Assembly (NCBI RefSeq): GCF_003263785.1 | Contig: NZ_JYJK01000139.1 | Coordinates: 1-64,000 of the forward strand | Reading direction: 5' to 3' | DNA length: 64,000 bases | DNA from: Vibrio variabilis | GTDB taxonomy: Bacteria > Pseudomonadota > Gammaproteobacteria > Enterobacterales > Vibrionaceae | Part shown: positions 9,547 to 18,671 of the stretch, one piece after another | Position numbering within the stretch: the first letter of the stretch is position 1 | Layout: each line of letters begins with the position of its first letter | Translations under genes and position numbers: made by a program | The notes under the pieces: model-generated | Database searches by the model: none | What the model saw: the letters and a program-made list of their open reading frames with translations, nothing else | What the model was told of the DNA's origin: nothing

Positions 9547-9810
9547 TTATTCGTCATATTCCAGCGTTCTGACTTCCGATTGAAGTTTCTTGATCTGCTT
9601 TTGCATCGAACGTATTTCATTGTGCATTGGAATGATATGCTGAACCCGAATCCACGACTCGACAGCCAACCCAGTCATCACGATCGCGCCTACCACCATA
9701 GGTAACCACATATCCGTAAGTACCATACCAAGCAGTGTTAATACCAAACCGAACGTAAACAAACGGCTTTGGCTTTCTGCGGTCATTCCTGTGTAACGTG
9801 TCAGCATCAT
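9547..9810 (-). CDS. small membrane protein with C-terminal coiled coil, unknown function
   Basis: An 87-residue protein with two adjacent membrane helices (about residues 19-33 and 36-53: LFTFGLVLTLLGMVLTD, PMVVGAIVMTGLAVESW). A heptad-like charged tail follows (about 62-86: MHNEIRSMQKQIKKLQSEV), which looks like a short coiled coil. No family is recognised. A GAGGGCGAG ribosome-binding site precedes the ATGATG start. It is convergent with tusA and upstream on the same strand of nothing obvious. It could scaffold or dimerise in the inner membrane, but that is only inference from the topology. Confidence 0.65.
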   Translation of the reverse strand: MMLTRYTGMTAESQSRLFTFGLVLTLLGMVLTDMWLPMVVGAIVMTGLAVESWIRVQHIIPMHNEIRSMQKQIKKLQSEVRTLEYDE

Positions 9811-9947
9811 CTCGCCCTCTCGCTAGGATCCACATGATTAAAGTACCATGACAATTATGACACTAATATGTCATTCATCACGAAATTCATCAGATCCGAG
9901 CGAGAGTTTGATCGCGACAAAAATTCAATACTCAGTTGATATTGTTA

Positions 9948-10502
9948 TTAAAAAATCGCCGAACCAATGGCTAGACCAACAAACAAAATCGCGGTGATAC
10001 GGCGAATCCAATCGAGGGGAAGTGTATTAGCAGATAACTTACCAATCAGTACAACCGGTACATTGGCAAGCAGCATACCCACCGTAGTACCAATGACCAC
10101 CCAAGTTAGGGCATCGGCATATTGCGCACCAAGAATCGAGGTAGCAATCTGTGTTTTATCACCAATCTCAGCAACAAAAAACGCGATAAAACTGGCGATA
10201 AACGGACCACGACTTGAAATACTCTCATCGTCATCCAGTTTATCCGGTACCAAGATCCACGCCGCCATGGCAAGGAAGCTGACCACCAGCACCCATTTAA
10301 GCACATCGGGAGATAAGTAATCGGCCACCACAACCCCCAACCAAGCAGCTAACGCATGATTAGCAATGGTTGCCAGAAAAATGGCCGCAATAATAGGGAT
10401 TGGTTTACGATAACGACTGGCTAAAAGCAGAGATAATAATTGGGTCTTATCGCCAATTTCGGCGAGTGCCACGGTAGTAATTGATATAGCTAAAACGCTC
10501 AC
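9948..10502 (-). CDS. mneA: manganese exporter, UPF0016/GDT1 family (MneA type)
   Basis: This 184-residue inner-membrane cation exporter carries two copies of the UPF0016 signature E-x-G-D-K-T: ALAEIGDKTQLLSLLLA near residue 14 and FVAEIGDKTQIATSILG near residue 111. Each sits in one half of an internally duplicated fold with about six membrane helices. Vibrio members of this family (MneA) export Mn2+. The start is GTG at 10502. The long leader contains a manganese riboswitch (10582-10698), which independently supports the substrate. Confidence 0.92.
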   Translation of the reverse strand: MSVLAISITTVALAEIGDKTQLLSLLLASRYRKPIPIIAAIFLATIANHALAAWLGVVVADYLSPDVLKWVLVVSFLAMAAWILVPDKLDDDESISSRGPFIASFIAFFVAEIGDKTQIATSILGAQYADALTWVVIGTTVGMLLANVPVVLIGKLSANTLPLDWIRRITAILFVGLAIGSAIF

Positions 10503-10581
10503 GACATGCTCTAAGGGGCAGGGTTTATAGTATTTAACCTATAGACAAACCTCGCGCCCCACCCCGGTTCACGATGTTTAT

Positions 10582-10698
10582 CTATGGTCTTGCTAAACTT
10601 GCGGGCACAAGTCTCGAGCGCCATGGTGATTTTGCACCAATTATGTTGACGAACGAATCCAAACACTTGCAAGCGTATGGATAAGCTACTCCCCAAAG
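10582..10698 (-). promoter_or_regulatory. yybP-ykoY manganese riboswitch upstream of mneA
   Basis: On the minus strand both invariant loops of the yybP-ykoY aptamer are present: GGGGAGTAGC (10694-10685) and TTTAGCAAGACC (10597-10586). They are joined by helices and flanked by a P1 pairing CTTTGG (10698-10693) with CCATAG (10587-10582) that has one mismatch. The 3' side of P1, ACCATAGATAAAC, can pair instead with GTTTGTCTATAGGTT about 30 bases downstream, an evident expression-platform switch. Mn2+ binding would favour P1 and release the downstream region for mneA expression. Motifs are seen; the mechanism is inferred from known members. Confidence 0.88.
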
Positions 10699-10916
10699 AA
10701 GCCGGCATTGTAATCACACAATCAATCTGTTTCAACAATAATGTTCTTCACACACCACGACACAGCGAATAACGCCGAAAAACCGCATTTTTTGCCCTGA
10801 TGATGATTAAATCGTCACGTTTACCCCTACTCCCCTTACCGAATAGTGGGTATACTTATTTGTTATTTTCTGACTATCAGACAGACCTTTTCACTTAGAG
10901 AATTGCGCGAATTACT

Positions 10917-11838
10917 ATGCAAAAATACGATATCAAAACCTTCCAGGGAATGATCCTCGCGCTGCAGGATTACTGGGCACAGAACGGTTGTACTATTGTT
11001 CAACCTCTAGATATGGAAGTAGGTGCAGGCACCTCTCACCCAATGACATGTCTACGTGCACTTGGCCCAGAGCCAATGTCTACGGCATACGTTCAACCTT
11101 CACGTCGTCCGACCGATGGTCGCTACGGCGAGAACCCGAACCGTCTGCAGCACTATTATCAGTTCCAAGTTGCGCTTAAGCCGTCTCCTGACAACATTCA
11201 GGAGTTGTACCTAGGCTCACTTGAAGTGCTTGGTATCGATCCGCTAGTTCACGATATTCGCTTCGTTGAAGACAACTGGGAAAACCCTACGCTAGGCGCA
11301 TGGGGTCTTGGTTGGGAAGTCTGGCTAAACGGTATGGAAGTGACTCAGTTTACTTACTTCCAGCAGGTTGGTGGCCTTGAGTGTAAGCCAGTGACTGGCG
11401 AGATCACTTATGGTATCGAGCGTCTCGCTATGTACATCCAAGAAGTCGATTCTGTTTACGACCTAGTGTGGAACATCGCACCAGACGGCAGCAAGGTCAC
11501 TTACGGTGATATCTTCCACCAAAACGAGGTTGAGCAATCAACGTACAACTTCGAACACGCTGACGTCGATTTCCTATTCACTTACTTTGACCAGTGTGAA
11601 AAAGAAAACCAAAGCGCTGCTGGAGCTAGAGAAACCTCTTCCTCTGCCAGCGTATGAGCGCATTCTTAAAGCGGCTCACGCGTTCAACATCCTTGATGCT
11701 CGCAAGGCTATCTCTGTCACAGAGCGCCAACGTTACATCCTTCGTATCCGCAACCTAACTAAAGCGGTTGCAGAAGCATATTACGCATCACGTGAAGCCT
11801 TAGGCTTCCCAATGCTTAAAAAAGACGAGGAGAAGTAA
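10917..11838 (+). CDS. glyQ: glycyl-tRNA synthetase alpha subunit (frame broken once)
   Basis: GlyQ is the catalytic subunit of the alpha2beta2 glycyl-tRNA synthetase. It opens with KTFQGMILALQDYWAQNGC and contains QPSRRPTDGRYGENPNRLQHYYQFQV and the YGIERLAMY motif of class II aminoacylation domains. Near 11609-11610 the sequence has AACC where AAC keeps the frame; removing one C gives CEKENKALLELEKPLPLPAY and the normal ending at 11838. This is the only break in the window that looks like an inserted base. Joined length is about 306 residues. glyS begins 2 bases later. Confidence 0.93.
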
Positions 11839-11840
11839 TC

Positions 11841-13920
11841 ATGGCAAAAGAATTTCTAATTGAACTGGGTACTGAAGAGCTACCACCAACGCAGCTTCGT
11901 ACCCTAGCAGAAGCTTTCGCAACAAACTTCGAAGCCGAGCTTAAAGGTGCAGATCTCGCACACGAGGCGTGAAATGGTACGCGGCTCCTCGTCGTCTCGC
12001 ACTTAAGGTGGCCGGTCTTGCTGAAGGTCAAGCTGATAAAGTCGTTGAGAAGCGTGGCCCTGCTGTTTCTGTAGCATTCGATGCTGACGGCAATGCAACC
12101 AAAGCGGCTCAAGGCTGGGCTCGCGGAAACGGTATCACGGTTGAGCAAGCAGACCGTCTAGTCACAGACAAAGGCGAATGGCTACTGTTCAAACAAGAAG
12201 TCAAAGGCCAAGCAACGACTGAAATCGTTGTAGACCTAGCAGCAAAAGCGCTCGCTAACCTACCTATCGCGAAACCAATGCGTTGGGGTAACAAGACGAC
12301 TCAATTTATCCGTCCTGTTAAAACACTGACTATGCTAATGGGCTCTGACTTGATTGAAGGCGAGATCCTAGGCGTAGCTTCTGACCGCACTATCCGTGGT
12401 CACCGCTTCATGGGTGAGCAAGAGTTCACTATCGATTCTGCTGAACAATACCCTGCGATCCTAGAAGAGCGCGGTAAAGTCATGGCCGATTACGAAGCAC
12501 GTAAAGCATCATCCTAGCAGATTCTCAAAAAGCAGCGGCGGCGGTTGGCGGTATCGCTGATCTAGAAGATGACCTAGTTGAAGAAGTGACTTCTCTCGTT
12601 GAATGGCCAGTAGTACTAACGGCGAAGTTTGAAGAAGAGTTCCTGAAGGTGCCTTCTGAAGCGCTGGTTTACACCATGAAAGGTGACCAAAAATACTTCC
12701 CAGTGTATGACGAGAACAAGAAGCTTCTGCCTAACTTTATCTTCGTTTCTAACATCGAATCTAAAGAGCCTCGCTACGTAATCGAAGGTAACGAGAAGGT
12801 GGTACGTCCACGTCTAGCGGATGCGGAATTCTTCTTTAACACGGACCGTAAGCGCCCTCTTATCGACCGTCTGCCTGAGCTAGAGCAAGCTATCTTCCAG
12901 AAGCAGCTTGGTACTATCAAAGACAAGACCGACCGCATCACTGAACTTGCTGGCTACATCGCTGAGCAAATCGATGCTGACGTAGAGAAATCTAAGCGTG
13001 CTGGTCTTCTAGCGAAGTGTGACCTAATGACCTCTATGGTATTCGAGTTTACCGATACTCAAGGTGTAATGGGCATGCACTACGCCACTCACGATGGTGA
13101 AGATGAGCAAGTAGCACTGGCGCTTTACGAGCAGTACATGCCGCGTTTCGCCGGTGACGAGCTACCAAGCACTGGTATCTCTTCAGCAGTCGCAATGGCA
13201 GACAAGCTAGACACGATTGTCGGTATCTTTGGTATTGGCCAAGCACCTAAGGGCTCTGACCCATTCGCACTTCGTCGTGCGTCGCTAGGTGTACTTCGTA
13301 TCATCGTCGAAAACGGCTACAACCTAGACCTAACTGACCTAATTGCAAAAGCACAGTCACTATTCGCCCTAGAAGACGGTACTAGCAAGCTAACCAACGC
13401 GAACGTTGCAAACGACGTCATCGACTTCATGCTTGGTCGTTTCAATGCATGGTACAAAGACGAAGGCTTCAGCGTGGATATCATCCAAGCAGTACTGGCT
13501 AACCGTCCAACCAAACCAGCGGACTTCGACCAACGCGTTAAAGCGGTATCTCATTTCCGTGAGCTAGAAGCAGCAGAAGCACTAGCGGCAGCGAACAAGC
13601 GTGTAGGTAACATCCTAGCGAAATTCGACGGCGAACTGGCAGCAGAGATCGACCTTGCACTTCTACAAGAAGATGCAGAAAAGACGCTAGCAGAAAACGT
13701 TGAAGTGATGACTGAAGCCCTTGAGCCAGCATTCGCGACCGGTAACTATCAAGAAGCGCTAAGCAAGCTTGCAGACCTACGTGAACCTGTAGATGCATTC
13801 TTCGATAACGTGATGGTCATGGCCGATGACGAAGCGCTTAAGAAGAACCGTCTAACGCTACTCAACAACCTACGTAACCTGTTCCTACAAATCGCCGACA
13901 TTTCACTTCTTCAGAAGTAG
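11841..13920 (+). CDS. glyS: glycyl-tRNA synthetase beta subunit (frame broken twice)
   Basis: GlyS is the tRNA-binding beta subunit that partners GlyQ. The N-terminus MAKEFLIELGTEELPPTQL is diagnostic. Two breaks occur. At 11969 GCGTG should be GCGGTG (restoring HEAVKWYAAPRRLALKV). At 12508 GCATC should be GCAATC (restoring EARKAIILADSQKAAAAVGG). The long remaining frame runs through FEFTDTQGVMGMHYA and ALRRASLGVLRI to LFLQIADISLLQK. Joined size is about 693 residues, matching the E. coli protein. Both breaks are probably sequencing errors since the enzyme is essential. Confidence 0.93.
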
Positions 13921-13950
13921 TCATCGATTCTGGTAACAAGAGTGATTTAA

Positions 13951-13977
13951 AAGGGAAGCTGAGGCTTCCCTTTTTTG
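13951..13977 (+). terminator. terminator of glyQS
   Basis: Stem AAGGGAAGC / GCTTCCCTT (13951-13959 with 13964-13972) with TGAG loop, then a T-run; 30 bases after the glyS stop. Confidence 0.93.
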
Positions 13978-14125
13978 TCCCTTTCAACCCGCATCAAGTT
14001 ATTGTTAGTTCTGTGAACTAGTAAGAAAATTGTAGGAGTTTGCCTGCAAACTAGCGGTTATAGCACTCAGAATGTAGAGGTCGATATTTGATATAAACGT
14101 GGGATAACTTCAAGGAAGAGAACCC

Positions 14126-16209
14126 ATGAAAAAGACCCTAATCTCTCTATCTGTGGCAATGCTCGGTGCCTGTAGTCAGATGCCAGATAATGCGTTACTA
14201 CTTAGCTTAGATGACCAACAAGTGGCTTTTGCTGCCAATGAACAAGGTTTGCTGGTTGCAGAAAAGAAGCTTGATAAAGGCAGCTACACCTTTGCGATTG
14301 GTGATAATGCCCAAACCTGTGGCAGCACCTTTGCTCTGGCGGAAGACGCACGCATTAAGTTCAATCGCCCACTAAAGCTCGATGATTGTGCCGGGGAATC
14401 AGCGATTCCAATGCGAGTATTCAAGGCAAACACTTACCAATTCACGCTCAATCCCGCCAACAATGAGCTCACTGTGAAGGTAAAACCGAAACAGAGTAAC
14501 GAACTTACCTTCACCTGCCCTGTTGCTAGTGACAGTCCAAAAGTCATCGACGTCAGCGCCACCTTTGCCGATGGCACAGTGCTTAGAGATGCGCTGAGCG
14601 GGCAACAAGCGACGGTCAGCCGTGGCAAGATTGCGCTGCAGCCCAGTGCAAACAGCCAAGGTCTATTACTGCTAGAACCTGCTGAGCAAGCACCAAAGGC
14701 GGAATTCGATTGGGACAACGCGACGGTCTATTTCGTCATGACCGATCGCTTCTACAACGGCAACCCTGATAACGATAACAGCTATGGGCGGAGCAAAGAT
14801 GGCGAACATGAAATCGGTACCTTCCATGGTGGCGATCTGGCTGGCTTAACTGCAAAGCTTGACTATATTGAATCGCTTGGTGTGAATGCCATCTGGATAA
14901 CCTCACCTCTGGAGCAAATTCATGGCTGGGTTGGTGGCGGTGATAAAGGTGACTTCAAGCACTATGGCTATCACGGTTATTACCATCAAGATTGGACCAA
15001 GCTCGATGCCAACATGGGCACCGAGGAAGAATTGCGTCAGTTTATCGATACTGCTCATGAGAAAGGTATCCGCATCGTATGGGACGTGGTCATGAACCAT
15101 ACCGCTACGCCACGCTAGCGGACATGCAAGAATTTGGCTTCGGTCAGTTGTATCTCTCTGATGAAGAGGCAAAACAAGAGCTCGGTGAAAACTGGACCGA
15201 TTGGCAACCAAAATCAGGGCAAAGCTGGCACAGCTTTAATGATTACATCAAGTACAGTGATGACGAAGCGTGGGATAAGTGGTGGGGTAAGGATTGGATC
15301 CGTACCGACATCGGCGACTACGACGCACCGGGATACAACGACAGAACCATGTCACTCAACTTCTTGCCGGATCTAAAAACCGAATCGACGCAAAAGACAG
15401 GTCTACCGAACTTCTATCGTAATAAAGAGACCAATGCCAAAGACATTCAAGCCACACCAAGTGAGCATTTGATCACCTGGCTCACCGATTGGGTTCGCGA
15501 GTATGGCATCGATGGTTTCCGTGTTGATACCGCTAAGCACGTCGAAATGGAAAGCTGGGCCAAGCTCAAGCAAGCCAGCAATGAAGCACTGGCAGAGTGG
15601 AAACAAAACAACCCAGACAAAGCACTGGATGATAAACCGTTCTGGATGACCGGTGAGGTTTGGGCTCATAGCGTGGTGAAAAGCCCGTATTTCGATAACG
15701 GCTTTGATTCTATCATTAACTTCGAGTTCCAAGGAGATGTTGCCCCTAAGGCACTGAAGTGTTTCGCGAACCTAGACAGTGACTATCGTCGCTATGCAGA
15801 GCGCATTAATAGCGACAGCGAGTTTAATGTGCTGAGCTACCTCTCTTCGCACGACACCTCACTGTTCTGGGCATCTCGAAGCCGAAGCATTGATGACCAA
15901 ATGCGCGCCGCGAATGCGCTTATGCTCAGTCCAGGTGCGGTGCAGATCTACTATGGTGATGAGATAGCAAGAGATCTAGGTGCCAGTGGCTCTGACTCAC
16001 ATCAAGGTACGCGCTCAGACATGCCTTGGGACAAGATAACGGGTCAACGCGAAACCCTATTGAAGCACTGGCAAGCACTTGGTGATTTCCGCCTACGCCA
16101 CCCTGCCATTGCTAAAGGTGAGCATATTACCCACCAGCAAAGCGGGTACTATGCGTTTGAACGTCGTTACCAAGATGACAAGGTACTCATCGTTTACACT
16201 GGCGAATAA
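14126..16209 (+). CDS. malS: alpha-amylase, GH13, predicted lipoprotein, MalS-like (frame broken once)
   Basis: This enzyme should hydrolyse alpha-1,4 linkages of maltodextrins in the cell envelope. A lipoprotein signal ends at the lipobox LGAC with Cys16, so the mature protein is probably membrane-anchored. The GH13 barrel begins near residue 195 (ATVYFVMTDRFYNGNPDND). All four conserved regions are present: DVVMNHT, GFRVDTAKH (nucleophile Asp), GEVW (acid Glu) and SSHD. The frame breaks at 15104, where ACCGCTAC should be ACCGGCTAC, restoring NHTGYATLADMQEF. Joined length about 694 residues, as in MalS. It is monocistronic. The gene name is by similarity; the lipobox may set it apart from the soluble E. 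coli enzyme. Confidence 0.85.
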
Positions 16210-16240
16210 TCAATGGATTAAGCCCTACTCAATCACATCA

Positions 16241-16268
16241 AAAGGAGCGCTACTGCGCTCCTTTTTCA
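16241..16268 (+). terminator. terminator of the amylase gene
   Basis: Perfect 10-bp stem AAAGGAGCGC / GCGCTCCTTT (16241-16250 with 16255-16264), TACT loop and T-tract. Confidence 0.93.
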
Positions 16269-16404
16269 TTGCTCATTTTCTTTGCGCTCAAATAGTGCTT
16301 TGCCTGCTGTAATCATTGCTGTATGTTCAAAGGTTCATCTTGCCACCAGCAGGATAAAACCCCTTATAAACACAACAAGTGAACACAATGAACTAGGTAC
16401 AGCA

Positions 16405-17663
16405 ATGCAATTTTCGAAGTTTGGTGAAAAATTTAATCGTTACTCAGGTATTACCCAATTAATGGATGATCTTAATGATGGCCTTCGCACTCCAGGTGCC
16501 ATCATGCTCGGAGGGGGTAACCCAGCCGCTATTCCTGCCATGCTCGAGTATTTTCACCAAGCCAGTAGTGACCTCCTCGCCAGTGGTGAGCTGGTGGCCG
16601 CCATGGCCAACTACGACGGTCCACAAGGAAAAGATGCGTTTGTTAAATCGCTCGCTAAACTGCTGCGTGATACCTATGGCTGGAACATTACCGAAAAGAA
16701 CATCAGCCTAACCAATGGCAGCCAAAGTGGTTTTTTCTATCTATTTAACCTACTCGCCGGTAAGCAAAGCGATGGTAGCCACAAGAGAATCTTGCTGCCA
16801 ATTGCGCCAGAGTACATTGGTTACGGTGACGCCGGCATCGACGAAGATATCTTTGTCTCCTATCACCCAGAAATAGAGCTGCTTGATAATGGCCTGTTCA
16901 AATACCATGTGGATTTCGAACACTTAGAAATCGATGATTCGGTTGCCGCGATTTGTGCCTCACGCCCCACCAACCAACGGGTAATGTATTAACCGACGAA
17001 GAGATCCACAAGCTGGATAAACTAGCTCGTGAAAATAACATCCCATTAATCATCGACAACGCCTACGGCTTGCCATTCCCAAACATCATCTTTGAAGATG
17101 TGGAGCCGTTTTGGAATGAGAACACCATTCTTTGCATGAGCTTGTCTAAGCTAGGTCTGCCAGGGTTGCGCTGCGGTATTGTCATTGCCAGTGAAGAAGT
17201 CACCCAAGCGATGACCAATATGAATGGCATTATTAGCCTGGCGCCGGGCAGCTTTGGTCCTGCACTGGCTCATCACATGATTGAGAAAGGTGATATTCTT
17301 GAGCTCAGCTCGAATGTCATTAAGCCGTTCTACCAACAAAAATCCCAACACGCGGTTGAGTTATTGCAATCGGCAATTACCGATCCGCGCTTTCGAATCC
17401 ATAAGCCAGAAGGCGCTATCTTCTTGTGGCTATGGTTTGATGAGCTACCCATTACCACTATGGAGCTCTACCAACGCTTGAAGGATCGCGGCGTGTTGAT
17501 TGTACCTGGGGAATATTTCTTTATCGGTCAGGAAGATGAGTGGGATCATGCTCATCAATGTCTGCGCATGAACTACGTGCAAGATGACGACAAAATGCAG
17601 CAAGGTATTGCGATCATCGCGGAAGAAGTGGCTAATGCATACGCGCAAGGCACTCGCGCTTAA
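16405..17663 (+). CDS. avtA: valine-pyruvate aminotransferase AvtA (frame broken once)
   Basis: AvtA is a fold-type I PLP aminotransferase that exchanges amino groups between valine and pyruvate, making alanine. It opens with MQFSKFGEKFNRYSGITQLM, has GGGNPAAIP at the substrate entrance, the Asp/Tyr segment IIDNAYGLPFP, and the PLP lysine in SLSKLGLPGLRCG. The frame breaks at 16974-16975, where CC should be CCC, restoring SRPTNPTGNVLTDEE. Joined length is about 419 residues, usual for AvtA. The start at 16405 is chosen by similarity to the family N-terminus. Confidence 0.9.
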
Positions 17664-17691
17664 GGCTGTTGATAAAATAGAATAAATACAA

Positions 17692-17717
17692 AAAGAGCGC
17701 CTTCTGGCGCTCTTTCA
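17692..17717. terminator. terminator between avtA and ibpA
   Basis: Perfect 10-bp stem AAAGAGCGCC / GGCGCTCTTT (17692-17701 with 17706-17715) with TTCT loop between two convergent genes; T-rich on both sides. Confidence 0.9.
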
Positions 17718-17752
17718 CTCTTTATATCAGGGCTTTCATTTCAGCGAAATGA

Positions 17753-18187
17753 TTAGCCTTCAATCAGTTTGTTGCCACCAATCTCAATTTTACGTGGCTG
17801 CATCGCTTCTGGAATTTCGCGCTCTAGATCAACGTGAAGAAGACCATTTTCCATGCTTGCACCGACGACTTTCACGTAGTCAGCGAGCTGGAACTTACGC
17901 TCGAAATCGCGCTCTGCGATACCTTGGTACACGTAGTTTTTACCTTCTTCGGCTTTACGCTCACCCTTAACAATCAACATGTTCTCTTTTTGAGTCAGAT
18001 CGAGTTGGTCTTCAGCAAAGCCAGCCACAGCCATAGTAATACGGAAGTGGTTCTCGTCTTGTTGCTCGATGTTGTATGGAGGGTAACCGCCAGAAGAGTT
18101 TTTCGCTGAGTTCGCTTCCATCATGTTGAATAGACGATCGAAGCCAATTGCGTTGCGGTATAAAGGAGTGAAATCTACAGTTCTCAT
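17753..18187 (-). CDS. ibpA: small heat-shock protein IbpA/Hsp20
   Basis: This ATP-independent holdase coats aggregating proteins for later refolding by DnaK and ClpB. The 144 residues have an N-terminal arm MRTVDFTPLYRNAIGFDRLFNMM and a central alpha-crystallin domain (about 36-125: PPYNIEQQDENHFRITMAVAG, GLLHVDLEREIPEA). The short tail carries the I-x-I-type anchor KIEIG. It has a sigma-32 promoter and a ROSE RNA thermometer upstream (separate entries), so both transcription and translation should respond to heat. It is monocistronic and only one copy is present here, whereas E. coli has ibpA and ibpB. Confidence 0.95.
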   Translation of the reverse strand: MRTVDFTPLYRNAIGFDRLFNMMEANSAKNSSGGYPPYNIEQQDENHFRITMAVAGFAEDQLDLTQKENMLIVKGERKAEEGKNYVYQGIAERDFERKFQLADYVKVVGASMENGLLHVDLEREIPEAMQPRKIEIGGNKLIEG

Positions 18188-18189
18188 AA

Positions 18190-18260
18190 TGCTATCCTCA
18201 TAGTAAGCAATAGTCTTAGCCGTGAGTTTTCACCTACACCCAGCCTATAAACGGGTGTAG
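18190..18260 (-). promoter_or_regulatory. ROSE-type RNA thermometer in the ibpA 5' UTR
   Basis: On the minus strand CTATTGCT (18213-18206) faces the Shine-Dalgarno AGGATAG (18198-18192), the conserved ROSE arrangement. In it UUGCU masks the SD through a weak helix with a G-G pair and melts at heat-shock temperature. Upstream are two further hairpins: GTGA-AAAC-TCAC (18233-18222) and CTACACCC / GGGTGTAG (18260-18253 with 18241-18234). The multi-hairpin layout matches ROSE elements of other ibpA genes. Pairing was done by eye. Confidence 0.85.
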
Positions 18261-18350
18261 TGACGACTAAGGGATTCATCCACCACTCCACTGACAGCCT
18301 TGCTGTTCGGGGACGTAGTAATAAATCAGTTTTTAAAGTGTGCCGTTAAA

Positions 18351-18372
18351 GCTATCCTCCACTGAGCGATAC
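18351..18372 (-). promoter_or_regulatory. second, orphan ROSE-like hairpin
   Basis: On the minus strand TATCGCT (18371-18365) faces AGGATAGC (18358-18351), almost the same arrangement as the ibpA thermometer about 160 bases downstream. Here no start codon follows: the next codons are CTT TAA or TTT AAC. It lies between the sigma-32 promoter and the true ibpA leader. It may be the remnant of a lost upstream ibp gene or a duplicated leader. Confidence 0.5.
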
Positions 18373-18437
18373 TTTGCTGGCGTTTAAAAGGTCTGTTTCT
18401 TCTCTCTTGAGCAAGACAGCTCCCTCTTCATAACTAG

Positions 18438-18466
18438 ATATAGGGATGACGAAATTCGCTTTCAAG
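18438..18466 (-). promoter_or_regulatory. sigma-32 heat-shock promoter of ibpA
   Basis: On the minus strand the -35 CTTGAAA (18466-18460) and the -10 CCCTATAT (18445-18438) are 14 bases apart, an excellent fit to the RpoH consensus. It implies a leader of about 240 nt, longer than a single ROSE element needs. Confidence 0.85.
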
Positions 18467-18511
18467 CCATTTTCTTAAATTATTTTTATAACGGTTATTT
18501 TTCATAGAGTT

Positions 18512-18555
18512 AAAAACAAAAAAGACCGCCGTGTAAGGCAGTCTTTTTTGTTTTT
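18512..18555. terminator. long-stem terminator after gyrB
   Basis: A 19-bp stem with one mismatch (18512-18530 with 18537-18555) and loop GTGTAA. Its GC core GACCGCC / GGCAGTC is flanked by A-rich and T-rich arms, so it can end transcription on either strand. It lies downstream of gyrB on the minus strand. Confidence 0.88.
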
Positions 18556-18671
18556 AGATTGATTTTTCGAAGCTGGGTGAACTGAGTTCAAGGAGAAGGC
18601 GCGCAGTTTATAATCATAAATGAGCACCTTCGACGCGGAAATCAGTTCAGCCAGCCAAGAGAAATCAATCT
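18556..18671. repeat. 116-bp nested inverted-repeat element overlapping the gyrB stop
   Basis: The ends are 30-bp imperfect inverted arms agreeing at about 24 positions: the outer AGATTGATTT (18556-18565) pairs with AAATCAATCT (18662-18671), and TGAACTGA with TCAGTTCA. Inside lie further inverted pairs, GAAGGCGCGC with GAGCACCTTC, around a near-palindromic TTTATAATCATAAA centre. The right arm contains the gyrB stop codon. The form suggests a small non-autonomous palindromic repeat; the family is not identified. Confidence 0.65.

Noticed and set aside
10511..10738. A 75-codon minus-strand frame upstream of mneA
   Set aside because: It starts at TTG, coincides with the manganese riboswitch and its expression platform, and has no recognisable protein features; the RNA structure explains the sequence.
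18556..18671. ERIC element as identity of the repeat after gyrB
   Set aside because: It is of similar length and palindromic, but I do not see the ERIC core motifs at its ends or centre.
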